A stretch of DNA of 64,000 bases, from positions 11,031-75,030 of the forward strand of contig JAYZFP010000091.1 in the NCBI GenBank assembly GCA_036336715.1. Direction: 5' to 3'. The notes beneath the pieces were generated by a model. That model saw only the letters and a program-made list of their open reading frames with translations. It was not told the DNA's origin and did not search any database. Of this stretch, positions 44,642 to 55,100 are shown in pieces (the stretch's first letter is position 1; every line of letters starts with the position of its first letter). The translations under genes and the position numbers were made by a program. The DNA is from JABAAE01 sp036336715 (GTDB lineage Bacteria > Planctomycetota > Planctomycetia > Pirellulales > Pirellulaceae).

Positions 44642-46288
44642 ATGTTCCTGAAAAACATTCTGTTCGCTTTGCTGGTTCTGGTTGCTGCAACCTACCTGGT
44701 TTTCGAGGTTCTGCCGGGGGACCGCGGTTTTCCGGATAACCGGCTTTTGCCGGATCTCGTTTCCCTTCGCAAAGTCGCCCGCGAAGTGGATGCGGAATTT
44801 GAAGAGAAATGGTCGGAGAAAAAGCTGGACAATGCCGGCCCGGCGGGCGACCTCATCGTCGCCCGAAGGCTCTCACTTGGGTTGACCGGTACGATTCCTT
44901 CCCTGGAGGAGATCCGGAAACTGGAGGCGGTTGACCCGGATCACCGGATAGACTGGTGGACAGCTTACCTGCTGCAGGATGACCGCTCTGCTGATTATGT
45001 CGCCGAACGACTGGCCCGTATTTACGTCGGAACCGAGGATGGCCCCTTCATCATTTTTCGCCGGCGACGTTTCGTCATGTGGCTTAGCGAACAATTGAAG
45101 AAAAACAGGCCTTACGATCAGTTGGTCAGTGACCTGATCAGCAACAATGGTCTCTGGACTGATACGCCGAGCGTCAATTTCTACACGGTCACAATCGACG
45201 GTAACCAGGGGCAACCTGACCCGATTCGATTGGCCGCGCGGACCACAAGGGCATTCCTCGGCCTGCGTATCGACTGCCTGCAGTGTCATGACGATGCCCT
45301 GGGAACCATGGAGCTGGGAGATCCAAGTCAGCCAAGACCCGGAACCCAGGAGGATTTTCACAAGTTGGCTGCAGGTTTTGCATCGGTTCGCCAGGTTGCC
45401 GCCGGTCTGCAGGACACCCCTGCCCAACAGCCTTACCGATACAAGTTTCTTGGAGCGGACCAGGAGCGTATCGTGCCTTTCGAGGTTCCTTTTCAGGCGG
45501 AACTTGTGCCGTCCGCGGGATCCACCCGCGAGAAGCTGGCGGGCTGGGTCACTCATCGAAACAACCTGGCGTTTTCCCGCGCTATCGTGAATCGGGTTTG
45601 GGCGATTCTCGCAGGAAAACCTCTTTATGATCCGATCGACGACCTCCCTCTGTTTGGTAACCGCCCCCCGGGACTGGACCTGCTGGCCAAAGATTTTGCC
45701 GAGCATGGTTTTGACCTGCGGAGGTTGATCCGGATCATTGCCCAGACAAAAGTCTACCGCCTCTCTTCTACGGCCTCTTTCGAGGTCACCGAGCAGCAGG
45801 AATCGCAGTGGGCTGTTTTTCCGCAGACCCCGCTGAGACCGGAACAGGTGGTTGGGGGCATCGTACAGGCGACTTCGCTGAAAACCATCAACCGGGATTC
45901 TAATGTCTTTCAGAGGCTGGCCACCTTTTCCGACATCGGGGATTTTATCGTCCGCTACGGCGATGCAGGTGAAGACGAATTTCGTAACCGGAGCGGCACG
46001 ATCCAGCAAAAAAACATCATGATGAATGGGAAATTGGTGGGTGAGAGAACGCAGGCCAATGATTTGATGGTAAATGCCGCGGGCCAGATTGCCCGGATGG
46101 CTGAGGGGGATCAACAGGCGATTGAAACGCTGTTCCTGGTTGTTCTTACGCGTCAGCCGACCCCGGGAGAGTCTGAATTTCTGGTCAACCTTTTGCGGGA
46201 GGCCGCCAATGAAAACCAGCGAACACGCGTGATCGAGGATATCCTCTGGTCGCTATTCAACAAACTCGAATTTTTGAGGAACCATTAG
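44642..46288 (+). CDS. Short DUF1549/DUF1553 (PSD1) protein
   Basis: 548 residues with an N-terminal membrane anchor (ILFALLVLVAATYLVFEVL). The DUF1549 part includes LIVARRLSLGLTGTIPSLEEI and a CxxCH, CLQCH (Cys212, Cys215, His216). The DUF1553 part includes TREKLAGWVTHRNNLAFSRAIVNRVWAILAGKPL and DLLAKDFAEHGFDLRRLIRIIAQTKVYRLSS. It lacks the N-terminal planctomycete cytochrome c (PSCyt1) domain of the longer relatives, such as the one at 52 kb. The DUF1501 gene follows after 163 bp, the standard planctomycete pairing. These pairs are abundant in sulfatase-rich genomes; a redox or glycan-processing role is suspected but unproven. Confidence 0.9.
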   Translation: MFLKNILFALLVLVAATYLVFEVLPGDRGFPDNRLLPDLVSLRKVAREVDAEFEEKWSEKKLDNAGPAGDLIVARRLSLGLTGTIPSLEEIRKLEAVDPDHRIDWWTAYLLQDDRSADYVAERLARIYVGTEDGPFIIFRRRRFVMWLSEQLKKNRPYDQLVSDLISNNGLWTDTPSVNFYTVTIDGNQGQPDPIRLAARTTRAFLGLRIDCLQCHDDALGTMELGDPSQPRPGTQEDFHKLAAGFASVRQVAAGLQDTPAQQPYRYKFLGADQERIVPFEVPFQAELVPSAGSTREKLAGWVTHRNNLAFSRAIVNRVWAILAGKPLYDPIDDLPLFGNRPPGLDLLAKDFAEHGFDLRRLIRIIAQTKVYRLSSTASFEVTEQQESQWAVFPQTPLRPEQVVGGIVQATSLKTINRDSNVFQRLATFSDIGDFIVRYGDAGEDEFRNRSGTIQQKNIMMNGKLVGERTQANDLMVNAAGQIARMAEGDQQAIETLFLVVLTRQPTPGESEFLVNLLREAANENQRTRVIEDILWSLFNKLEFLRNH

Positions 46289-46451
46289 CTTTCATTTCCA
46301 GGAATGGGTCTGTGGGATGGATCGGCGAACCGGATGGCGGGCCCAATCCATCTGACGCCGCGGACGGGTGGTCCAAGCCGGCCCAGCGGGGTAAAGACTC
46401 CGTTGAAACGACTCCATTGAAATGACGGCTGACCAGGACAGGTAAAAGGCC

Positions 46452-47777
46452 ATGTGCGATCATCAAAATTTGGTAACCAACGCAGCCTGTGGCACGAGTG
46501 CACACTGGAATCGAAGGACGCTGTTGGCAGCGGGAGGTCTTTGCTGGTTGACACCCCTGGTGACCAGGCTGGCTGCGGATCCCGGGAAAACACGAAAGCG
46601 GTCCAGCGCCCAGTCGGTCATTTTGCTCTGGATGAACGGCGCCCCCAGCCAACTGGAGACTTTTGACCCGCATCCCGGGACACGCATTGCCGCCGGTTCG
46701 CGAGCGCGGAAAACTTCCGTGTCGGGCATCCAGCTCGGCGAAGGTTTGGAGCAGGTTGCCGATCTGATGGATCAAATTTCGCTGGTCCGGTCGGTGACCA
46801 GCAAGGAAGGTGATCACGAGCGGGCCCTCTACAACGTGAAGACAGGCTTCCGCCCTGATCCGACCCTCGTGCATCCCGCCATCGGCAGCGTGGTCTGTCA
46901 CCAGCTGAAGTCGGGAGCACGGGGTGAGATTGACATTCCCCGCCACGTTTCCATCTTTCCCGGAAGTCAACCTGGTCGCGGAGGCTACCTGGGAGACCAA
47001 TACGATGCCTTCAAGATATTTGATCCGGTCAGGCCGCTTCCGGATTTGAGGAAACGTGTGTCAGATGGAAGATTCGACCAGCGGCTCGATACTCTCCGAT
47101 TTCTTGAACAGCAGGATCCTTTTCGGAGAAAGAACGACCCTAGGTCGGCTTATGGTGATCCGAATACGGCGGCAGCTCTGAAAATGATGTCTTCCCGTCA
47201 GCTCCAGGCCTTTGATATCTCCCGTGTTCCCCTCCAGTTGAGGGAGGAGTTTGGGGAGACTCCCTTCGGCCGGGGTTGCCTGGCGGCAATGCAGCTTGTC
47301 GAGGCAGGAGTTCGATGTGTTGAAGTCACCCTTTCCGGCTGGGATTCTCATATCGACAATCACAAATTGCAGGCAGGGCAGATTGAAATCCTGGATCCAG
47401 CCTTTGCCGCCTTGTTGCGGAATCTGAAGAAAAGGGAATTGCTGGACCAGACGGTCGTCCTTTGCGGTGGCGAATTCGGCCGCACCCCAGGAATGAACCT
47501 CGCCGACGGAAGGGACCACTGGCCACACGGTTTCAGCGTTGCTTTGGCCGGGGGAGGGATTCGAGGCGGTCGGGTGGTTGGTGAAACCTCACCGGATCCA
47601 AAGCTGAATCCCAAGAAGCCGATGCAGGATCTTCGGAATCCAAAAACGGTAGAAGATATCCACGCCACGGTGCTGGACCGGTTGGGAATCGATTTCGAGC
47701 AGGAGCTGGATACTCCGGTAGGCCGTCCCATGGTGGTCAGCAAGGGCAGTGTGATTCGGGAGCTGGTGGAATCGTGA
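46452..47777 (+). CDS. DUF1501 secreted protein (Tat-type signal)
   Basis: 441 residues. The N-terminus WNRRTLLAAGGLCWLTPLV is a twin-arginine-like signal. DUF1501 hallmarks are VILLWMNGAPSQLETFDPHPG, DQISLVRSVTSKEGDHERALY, FPGSQPGRGGYLG, VEVTLSGWDSHIDNH and VVLCGGEFGRTPGMN. The fold is alkaline-phosphatase/sulfatase-like by known family relation; the activity is not established. It is the normal companion of the DUF1549/DUF1553 gene just upstream. aaaagg before the ATG serves as ribosome-binding site. Confidence 0.92.
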   Translation: MCDHQNLVTNAACGTSAHWNRRTLLAAGGLCWLTPLVTRLAADPGKTRKRSSAQSVILLWMNGAPSQLETFDPHPGTRIAAGSRARKTSVSGIQLGEGLEQVADLMDQISLVRSVTSKEGDHERALYNVKTGFRPDPTLVHPAIGSVVCHQLKSGARGEIDIPRHVSIFPGSQPGRGGYLGDQYDAFKIFDPVRPLPDLRKRVSDGRFDQRLDTLRFLEQQDPFRRKNDPRSAYGDPNTAAALKMMSSRQLQAFDISRVPLQLREEFGETPFGRGCLAAMQLVEAGVRCVEVTLSGWDSHIDNHKLQAGQIEILDPAFAALLRNLKKRELLDQTVVLCGGEFGRTPGMNLADGRDHWPHGFSVALAGGGIRGGRVVGETSPDPKLNPKKPMQDLRNPKTVEDIHATVLDRLGIDFEQELDTPVGRPMVVSKGSVIRELVES

Positions 47778-47949
47778 TTGGTTCGGTTGAAACAGGCATT
47801 GTGATCTGCTCCGACCTACTGTTCAGGCCGGTCGCATGGGTAGGTGGATTTGCTGGCTGTTCTGCAGGGGTACTTCTGGAACAGTCGTGACTCATTCGCA
47901 GCGGTTTGGGCTACAATGGAATGATTTCCATCCTGACCGTAAACGTCGA

Positions 47950-49440
47950 ATGCACCGTTCTTCTTCATTCCTGTTGCTGCTGGTAACCCTGTTTGTATTG
48001 TCCGTTTGCGGCGGGGTAAGCGCTGTTGACGAGCGGCCCAATATTGTTTTCCTGATGGCCGACGATCAGTGCATCTATTCGATGGGGTGTTACGGCACCC
48101 CCGGTGTCCGGACTCCCAACATGGATCAGTTGGCTGACGACGGAATGATTTTTGATCGGCATTATGTGACCACGGCGATTTGCATGGCCAGTCGAGCCAA
48201 CGTGATGACCGGTCTGTTTGAGTATCGACACGGCTGCAACTTCATGCACGGCCCCTTACTGCAGGAGCACTGGTCCCGCTCCTACCCGGTTCTGCTGCGG
48301 AAAGCAGGTTACGTGACCGGTTTTGCCGGGAAATTCGGTTTCGAAGTGGCTGCAAAACCGGGGGGCAAGGGGCGACTTCCCGAGGGTGATTTTGACCGCT
48401 GGGGTGGCGGTGCCGGCCAAACCAGTTACCGGACAAAGCAGATGCCGTCGATGAAAAAATATGCTGAAAAATATCCCCATTCGACTCTCGCTTACGGGGC
48501 ATTCGGTTCGGAATTCGTAAAAGAGTTTTCCAACCGTGACCAGCCGTTCTGCCTTTCCATCAGCTTCAAAGCGCCCCATCGCCCGGTCGCTCCCGATCCA
48601 CGTTTTGACAAAGTTTACGAAGGTGCCCAATTTGTTAAACCGGCAAATTACGGGAGAAAATACGGCGAGCATTTTTCGCTCCAGAGCCGACAGGGGCGGC
48701 AGTTTGAGCGATTTCATTCCTGGGGCTACAGCACCGATTACGATTCGGTGATGGCAAAGTACTACCAGCAGATTTTTGCAATTGATGTGGCACTCGGGAT
48801 GATCCGGAAGAGCCTGAAGCAAACCGGGGCCGACAGGAACACTGTCGTGATCTATACCTCGGATAATGGTTTTTTCTGTGGCTCCCACGGTTATGGTTCC
48901 AAGGTCCTGCCCTACGAAGAATCGTCGAGGGTCCCCCTGATCATTTATGATCCGCGACAAAGGCTGAGCGGTGAGAAAATTCGCTGTGCCCAACTTACGG
49001 GTAATGTTGATTTTGCACCTACACTGCTGGCGTTGGCCGGGGTGAAGATTCCGGCGGAGATGGACGGACGGAACCTGATGGAGCTTTACCGGTCACCCAA
49101 CATGGGGATTCATGAGTCGTTGCCTCTGATCAATGTATGGGGGCCCCGGTCCACGTTCAGTCTGAGTGTCGTGAGCGGCCGGTCAAAATACATTTACTGG
49201 CCCTTTTCGGAAGGGGAAATGAAACCTGCCGAGGAATTCTACGACCTGGAAAAAGACAGGCTTGAGTTGTCAAATTTGGTTAAAAGCCACGCCGGGGTTG
49301 CGGATCTGCGGCGGCGGTATGACACCTATGTCGAGGACTGGAAAAAACGGGGAGTCGATTACCACGGTTACGGCGGGTTGGATGTTTTTTTTGACCGCCA
49401 CCGGAAGCCTGCCGCTTCGCCGAAATCCCTTCCCCGTTAG
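47950..49440 (+). CDS. Secreted sulfatase with C-x-A-x-R maturation site
   Basis: 496 residues from ATG 47950, which starts a clear signal peptide (FLLLLVTLFVLSVCGGVSA); the frame is open 38 codons upstream without merit. Metal-binding ADDQ follows NIVFLM. The maturation site is CMASRANVMTG (Cys78), with Ala in place of the more common Pro, a known alternative. YTSDNGFFCGSHGYGSK is the second metal-site segment. The C-terminal part (PAEEFYDLEKDRLELSNL) is typical. Polysaccharide or glycoside sulfate is the likely substrate. It stands downstream of the DUF1501 gene by 172 bp and converges with the BNR-type gene. Confidence 0.93.
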   Translation: MHRSSSFLLLLVTLFVLSVCGGVSAVDERPNIVFLMADDQCIYSMGCYGTPGVRTPNMDQLADDGMIFDRHYVTTAICMASRANVMTGLFEYRHGCNFMHGPLLQEHWSRSYPVLLRKAGYVTGFAGKFGFEVAAKPGGKGRLPEGDFDRWGGGAGQTSYRTKQMPSMKKYAEKYPHSTLAYGAFGSEFVKEFSNRDQPFCLSISFKAPHRPVAPDPRFDKVYEGAQFVKPANYGRKYGEHFSLQSRQGRQFERFHSWGYSTDYDSVMAKYYQQIFAIDVALGMIRKSLKQTGADRNTVVIYTSDNGFFCGSHGYGSKVLPYEESSRVPLIIYDPRQRLSGEKIRCAQLTGNVDFAPTLLALAGVKIPAEMDGRNLMELYRSPNMGIHESLPLINVWGPRSTFSLSVVSGRSKYIYWPFSEGEMKPAEEFYDLEKDRLELSNLVKSHAGVADLRRRYDTYVEDWKKRGVDYHGYGGLDVFFDRHRKPAASPKSLPR

Positions 49441-49471
49441 GCGATTGGGACCCGCAATTTCGGGCTGCTGG

Positions 49472-50566
49472 TTATTGGGCTGTTGGTTGAGTGGGGCAAC
49501 CGTTTTCGCCTCCATCCGGATTATTTTTTTTCAGGTTGGCCATGTAGATGGCGGTCATTTTTTTCCCCCCGGCTGATTCGTGCGAGGAGTACCAGGAGAT
49601 GACTGCTTCGGTTTCCGACAGGCTGATCCATCCAGGGTAGGAGTTGTCTCCCCCACTGGGGACCTCGGCGAATTTTTGCAGGGAGTCCTGGCTCAACCAG
49701 TAAAATGCCGTTCGCGGGCCCTCACGGGTGGACTGCCTGCCTCCCACCACGAACTGGTTTCCCCATCGCTGAAGGTTCGGGCCTCCCACGTATTCTGACA
49801 GTTCGGTTCGTTTCCAGGTCTGGTAGGGTGGACGGGAAGTCAGGTACTGGGCCGTGGCACTTCCCCTTCGCCCGATCGCCTTGATGGTGCCGTCCCGCTC
49901 AAAAAGAAAAGCGGTTTCGTCACCATGGATTTCCTGGAAAACCGATTTTTTTCGCCAGATCAGTCCGTCATCACTTTCGAGCAGGATCGATTTGACATTT
50001 GCCGGCTCCCCGCGGGGCGGAATTTCAAACCCGGTTTTGCGTCTTCCGCAGAGGTAGGCTTTGCCGCCGTAGGTAGCGGCCCGCCAGACATAATGCCCAA
50101 AGGTGCCCTCCAGCAAAATCGGTTCAGTCCACTTTCTGCCATCCCCGGTATGCACACAAAACCCCAGGTGTTTGTTCAGGTCGTATTGGCTGGTGGGGAT
50201 GGTTTTTTCGCCGCTGTACCAAGTACCGGTGTAGACGAACAGCCTGTTATGAAAAACCAGGAAGTGAGGGTCCCGGGTATCCCGGTGCCGGACGGAAAAA
50301 CGGTGCACTTGCTTCCAGTTCGACAGGTCATCGCTTTCCAGAACAATCACCGAAGCGGTGGGGTGAACCATGTGTCCGTCAGGGCAACTGCGAAAAGTCA
50401 GGTAATAACGGTTCCGAAAACGGATCAGATCGGTGAAAGCGTTGTGTTCTCCGTTGTGAAAAACGCGTCTCACGTTGGTGACCTCGACCAGTGGAGGTTC
50501 CTCGCCCCGAGCGGACCAGGAGATGCTGACCAGGGTCAGGAAGCAGAGAGGGATTGACTGTTTCAT
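49472..50566 (-). CDS. Secreted BNR/sialidase-like beta-propeller protein
   Basis: 364 residues from the Met of MKQSIPLCFLTLVSISWSARG, a good signal peptide; another Met lies four codons upstream (50578). It has repeated Asp-box-like and propeller strands (FRNRYYLTFRSCPDGHMVHPTASVIVLESDDLSNWKQV, GDGRKWTEPILLEG, LLESDDGLIWRKKSVF, YPGWISLSETEAVISWYSS). This suggests a five- or six-bladed sialidase/glycosidase-like propeller. A catalytic Asp/Arg set cannot be assigned with confidence. It follows the SGNH-fusion gene by 32 bp on the same strand, so an operon is likely. Confidence 0.8.
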   Translation of the reverse strand: MKQSIPLCFLTLVSISWSARGEEPPLVEVTNVRRVFHNGEHNAFTDLIRFRNRYYLTFRSCPDGHMVHPTASVIVLESDDLSNWKQVHRFSVRHRDTRDPHFLVFHNRLFVYTGTWYSGEKTIPTSQYDLNKHLGFCVHTGDGRKWTEPILLEGTFGHYVWRAATYGGKAYLCGRRKTGFEIPPRGEPANVKSILLESDDGLIWRKKSVFQEIHGDETAFLFERDGTIKAIGRRGSATAQYLTSRPPYQTWKRTELSEYVGGPNLQRWGNQFVVGGRQSTREGPRTAFYWLSQDSLQKFAEVPSGGDNSYPGWISLSETEAVISWYSSHESAGGKKMTAIYMANLKKNNPDGGENGCPTQPTAQ

Positions 50567-50598
50567 GGGGATGCCCATCGGTGAAGGTCGAGGCAGGT

Positions 50599-52098
50599 TC
50601 AGTACAGGGGAATCTCGAAGATGTCCGGGTTTTTGCCCTCGCTGGTGACAATGATTTTTTTCCCATCGGCAGAGAAACAGATCGATTCGCCTTGTCGCTG
50701 GAGGGGCAGGGGGAGTCGCCCGGAGGCGTCGATAGAAAATGATTCTTGCAGCCGTTCTGAATCGATGCTGTACAGCCGGGCATCCAGGTAATTTCGGATC
50801 ACGGCCTGCTTGCCATCCCGGCTGATGTCCATCCCGGTGATCATGCCGCCAGGCACGGTTCCGACCGGTCGTGCGGTCAGGGGTCCTGTTGCATCCAGCA
50901 AGACGCCGAGGCTGAATATTTTGGCCTGCTGACCCTCAAGTACCTCGCGGCTGTTGAGCTTGGTGCAGAGAAGGAGTTGTTTCGAGGCGGGAAGATACCC
51001 TATCGCTTCACAGTTGTGGCTGTTGCCGTCACCGTAGGAGAAACGGAGGGTTGCCAGGGGCGAAATCCGCATTTTGGGAGACCCTGCGGAGGCTTTGGGT
51101 TCCTCCAGCAGGTAGACCTGCACCTGCTTGCGCTGTTTCCGGTTGTCTCCTACGTCGGCAACAGCCAGCAGCGGGCGGCCATCAAGTTGAAAGGAAGCAA
51201 TGTCTTCAAAATCGATGTTTTTGACACCCTCCAATTCAAGTTCCAGCTCGGTCTTTCCGGTGGGTCCCAATCGATACAGCGTCGCGCTGTGCCCCGAATC
51301 GTTGTGGACCCAGTATCGATCCTCCTGGTGATTGCTGGTGGCCATTCCACTGCATTCGAAGATGGAACGATCTTCGATCCGACCGGTCCGTTTGGCTTTT
51401 TTCGGCGAAGGTTTTACCTGTTTTGGCGGTTCCGCGATTTTTCGCTTCACCTCCCGGGCCAGCAGGGTGGCTCCCTGCCCGTTGGGGTGGACGCCATCGG
51501 GGATCAGGTCTTTCCTGTTTGCCAGCGTCCCGTAGAGGTCAATCGTCTCAACACCGGTCTCCCTGGCAACCTGGCGGATCCGGGGAATGATTTTTCCCTG
51601 GACGATACTTTCACGGATTCCCCAGCGATCGCGTGCAACGGGGACTGGCAGGCAGATCAGGATTCGGGGCCGGCTGGAAAGGGACTGGAATTGTTTGATC
51701 AGCGCCTTGTAGTCACCGACAAATTCGGCTTCCTTCTTTTCCCAGTTCTGGGGCTTGGAGTCGTTGGTTCCCAGCTTGATGACTACGATGTCCGGTTTAA
51801 AAGCCAGGGCGTCGGAAAACTGTTTCTGTTTCATGTAGGGAAGATCGCCCTGCCGTAACAGGGTTGCACCATTTCTGCCAAAGTTTTTGACTTCGTACCG
51901 ATCGCCAAGCAGCCCGGCCAATTGCGCCGGGTAGCAGTGCTTTTCCCTTTCCCGGATTGCGGCCCCGTAGGTGATGCTGTCGCCCACGCAGGCGATTCGG
52001 GTGGGAGTTGGAGGTGCCTGACCGGAAACACCGGTGACCACGTGTAATGAAAGCAAACACGCAAGTTGGCAGGATACGGAAAACAGTCTTTGGTTCAA
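50599..52098 (-). CDS. SGNH esterase fused to a beta-propeller-like domain
   Basis: 499 residues with a signal peptide ending near VSGQAPP. The SGNH part has block I CVGDSITYG (Ser41), block III KLGTNDS (110-113) and block V IPDGVHPNGQG (Asp201, His204), so an active carbohydrate esterase is expected. After a basic linker (about 220-240) the C-terminal 255 residues look like a propeller. Repeated strands there are IFECSGMATSNHQEDRYWVH, IDFEDIASFQLDGRPLLAVADVGDN, CEAIGYLPASKQLLLCT and GMDISRDGKQAVIRN. This resembles esterase-like/phytase-type propellers. It pairs with the downstream BNR gene and lies divergent from the 1049-residue PSD1 gene. Confidence 0.85.
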   Translation of the reverse strand: MNQRLFSVSCQLACLLSLHVVTGVSGQAPPTPTRIACVGDSITYGAAIREREKHCYPAQLAGLLGDRYEVKNFGRNGATLLRQGDLPYMKQKQFSDALAFKPDIVVIKLGTNDSKPQNWEKKEAEFVGDYKALIKQFQSLSSRPRILICLPVPVARDRWGIRESIVQGKIIPRIRQVARETGVETIDLYGTLANRKDLIPDGVHPNGQGATLLAREVKRKIAEPPKQVKPSPKKAKRTGRIEDRSIFECSGMATSNHQEDRYWVHNDSGHSATLYRLGPTGKTELELELEGVKNIDFEDIASFQLDGRPLLAVADVGDNRKQRKQVQVYLLEEPKASAGSPKMRISPLATLRFSYGDGNSHNCEAIGYLPASKQLLLCTKLNSREVLEGQQAKIFSLGVLLDATGPLTARPVGTVPGGMITGMDISRDGKQAVIRNYLDARLYSIDSERLQESFSIDASGRLPLPLQRQGESICFSADGKKIIVTSEGKNPDIFEIPLY

Positions 52099-52193
52099 AA
52101 CAGACTCCAGGGATCCAGGAAACGGTGAAACCCATTATCGTGGACAGGTGTTGGCAGTTACAATAAGCCCGGGCGATAACTGTCCATGAAAAG

Positions 52194-55100
52194 GTGAAAG
52201 GGAATCTTTTGGAACCAGGGAAAGCAGATTGTCGGTGGAAATGGGCGGCTGCCTGGGTGCTGGCGGTTCTTGTCGGTGGCGGTCCCGCCTTTACGGATGA
52301 AATTGATTTTGAAAAACAGGTCTGGCCCATTTTTCAAACTCGCTGTAACGATTGCCACAACGGGGAGACCCGCGAGGGGCAGCTCCGACTGGACGCCCGT
52401 TCCGGGTTTTTGGCGGGGGGTGTTTCAGGCCGACTGGTTCATCCGAAAGATACCAACCGGTCCCCGTTGTTGCAGCGGATTCTTGGTCACGGGGACCTGG
52501 ATCGCATGCCCCTGGATGAAGACCCCCTGACTGTCCGGGAAATCGATACGATTCGGCAGTGGTTAAAAGAAGGCGCGGCCTGGCCCGAGGGAGTGGGTGC
52601 CCGTGTGGATCTGAGGCAAACGCATTGGGCTTATCAAAAGCCTCGCCGGCCCGAAATCCCGCAGCGGGACAATTTGCCGAAAGGGAATGTCGGTGACTCG
52701 CAAAATGGCTTTGTCCACGGCAGGTTTTCCAGGGACTGGGTTCGCAATCCGATCGATCATTTTGTGCTGGAGCGGATGAGACGGGAAGGTCTTGCCCCGT
52801 CGCGGCCGGCTACCCGATCCAAACAGCTGCGCCGGCTTTATTTTGACCTCGTCGGCATTCCCCCAACCGCAGACCAGATGAGGACATTCCTTGCGGATGA
52901 TTCACCCAATGCTTACGAGCGGGTGGTGGATCAGCTGTTGGCCTCACCCCGGTTTGGCGAAAAGTGGGCACGTTCCTGGCTCGATTTGGCCCGCTATGCT
53001 GATACCAACGGTTTTCAGGCAGACCAGTTTCGAAGTGTCTGGCCTTACCGTGACTGGGTGATTGATGCGATGAACCAGGGGATGCCCTTTGACCAGTTCA
53101 CCATTGAGCAACTGGCGGGGGATCTGCTTCCCGATGCGACCGTATCGCAGAAAATTGCAACCGGCTTTCACCGTTTGACAACCTGTAACGTGGAGGCTGG
53201 AGTGGATCCTGAGGAAAACCGGGTCAACCAGATTATCGACCGGGTCAACACCACCGGAACGGTCTGGTTCGGGACGACCTTTGAATGCATGCAGTGCCAC
53301 AACCACAAGTACGATCCGTTCACGCAACGTGAGTACTACCAGATGTTCGCGTTCTTTAACAATACGCCGCTGGAAGTCCGGAACAGCGGTAACAATATCC
53401 AGTATGAATTTTCCGGTCCGTCCATGAAGCTGCCTCTGAATCGGGAACTGCGGAGGCAGACAGAGGAAATCCAGTTCCGTTTGGCGGAGTTGAAAAAGGA
53501 AATCGCGAAAGCCCGTACGGCAAGGCTGTCCGGATTTAGTGAATGGCAGGTTGCGGCACGGGCCTCCAGTGAAAAGATGGAGGATTGGACTCCGCTGAAG
53601 GTAGATTCCTTTCATTCCCGGGCAGGAGCCACCCACCGAATCCTGGACGATCAATCCGTGCTGGTTTCGGGGAAAAACGGAGACAAGGACTTTTACACGG
53701 TTCTGGTCAGTGGTGCGCTTACCGAGGTCAATGGGTTCCGGTTTGAGACCCTGGTCGATGATTCGCTCCCCAGCCGGGGCCCCGGTCGAAATCCATTGGC
53801 CGGGAAACCGAACTTCGTGGTCAACGAAATCAGGGGCTACCTGCTTGGAGATACCGAAAAGCCGCTTTCCCTGACCCAACCCCTGGCCGACTTTTCCCAA
53901 TCCCGTTTTGACGTCCAAGGCGCCTTTGACGGAAACCCCTCGACCGGTTGGGCCATCAACCCCCAGTTTGGAAAACCGCATTGGGCAACGGTCCTCGTGG
54001 ATCCTCTTAAGCGTGCCGGACAGGACAAAAAGATCCGTTTTAAATTCACCTTTGACCATCAGTATGGGGGCGGACGGAACATTGGACGGCTCCGGGTTTC
54101 GGCTCTCCGGGGTCGGCGAAATACAGGTTCCCTGCCAGGCGAGATCCGCAAGTTGCTGACAAGGAAACCCCTGTCGAAAAAAGAGGACAGGCAATTGCGT
54201 GATTTTTTTCTCGCCCAGGATCCGGCACTGAAAAAGCTCAAGCAGAAGGAAGCCGCTCTAGATAAGGAACTGGCTTCCATTCAGCCCACGACCACGTTGG
54301 TTATGGTCGAAGAGGCAAAAAGAATGACGGCCGTTTTCAAGCGGGGGGATTTCCTGCAGCAGGGTGAGGCGGTAACAACCGCCACCCCGAGGGTGCTGCA
54401 CCCCGGGAAAAAAACTGTCAAGCAGAATCGCCTTGATTTCGCCCGCTGGATTGTGGATTCCGATAACCCGCTGACCGCACGCGTGGTGGTCAACCGATGG
54501 TGGGCGGAAATTTTTGGGCGTGGACTTGTATCCACCGGGGAGGATTTCGGTACGCAGGGGGAACCACCGACCCATCCGAGACTGCTTGATTGGCTGGCTC
54601 TTGAATTCATTGACTCCGGTTGGTCGATGAAAAAGACCATCCGGTCCATTGTCCTTTCCAGTACTTACCGGCAATCCTCGGTTTTTACCCCGACCGGGCA
54701 GGCCCGGGATCCTGGCAACCGATTCCTGGCCCGAGGGCCGAGGTTTCGTCTGTCCGCCGAGAGCATCCGGGACAACGCGTTGGTTGTAACGGACCAGTTT
54801 TCTTCCCGCATGGGGGGGGCTCCTGTTTACCCTCCGCAGCCAACAGGAGTCTGGCGGCACGTCGGCCGGAACGAACCCAAATATGTGACCTCCGAGGGGG
54901 CAGATCGTCATCGTCGTGGCATTTACGTGTTCTGGAGACGCAGCGCACCCTATCCAAGTTTTGTCAACTTTGACGCACCTGACCGGGCGGCCTGTGTGGT
55001 GAACCGTCCCCGCACCAACACACCGCTTCAGGCCCTGACTCTGCTCAACGACCAGGCGTTCAACGAATTGCATCTTGCTTTTGCCCGTGAGATCTTCCAA

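Noticed and set aside
52186..52197. ATG upstream of the 1049-residue PSD1 gene
   Set aside because: It is out of frame and reaches a stop after three codons, so it cannot start the gene; GTG 52194 or TTG 52209 must be used.
52944..54194. Minus-strand open frame of 416 codons inside the PSD1 gene
   Set aside because: The plus-strand gene has haem, DUF1549 and DUF1553 motifs throughout; the antisense frame has no recognisable features.
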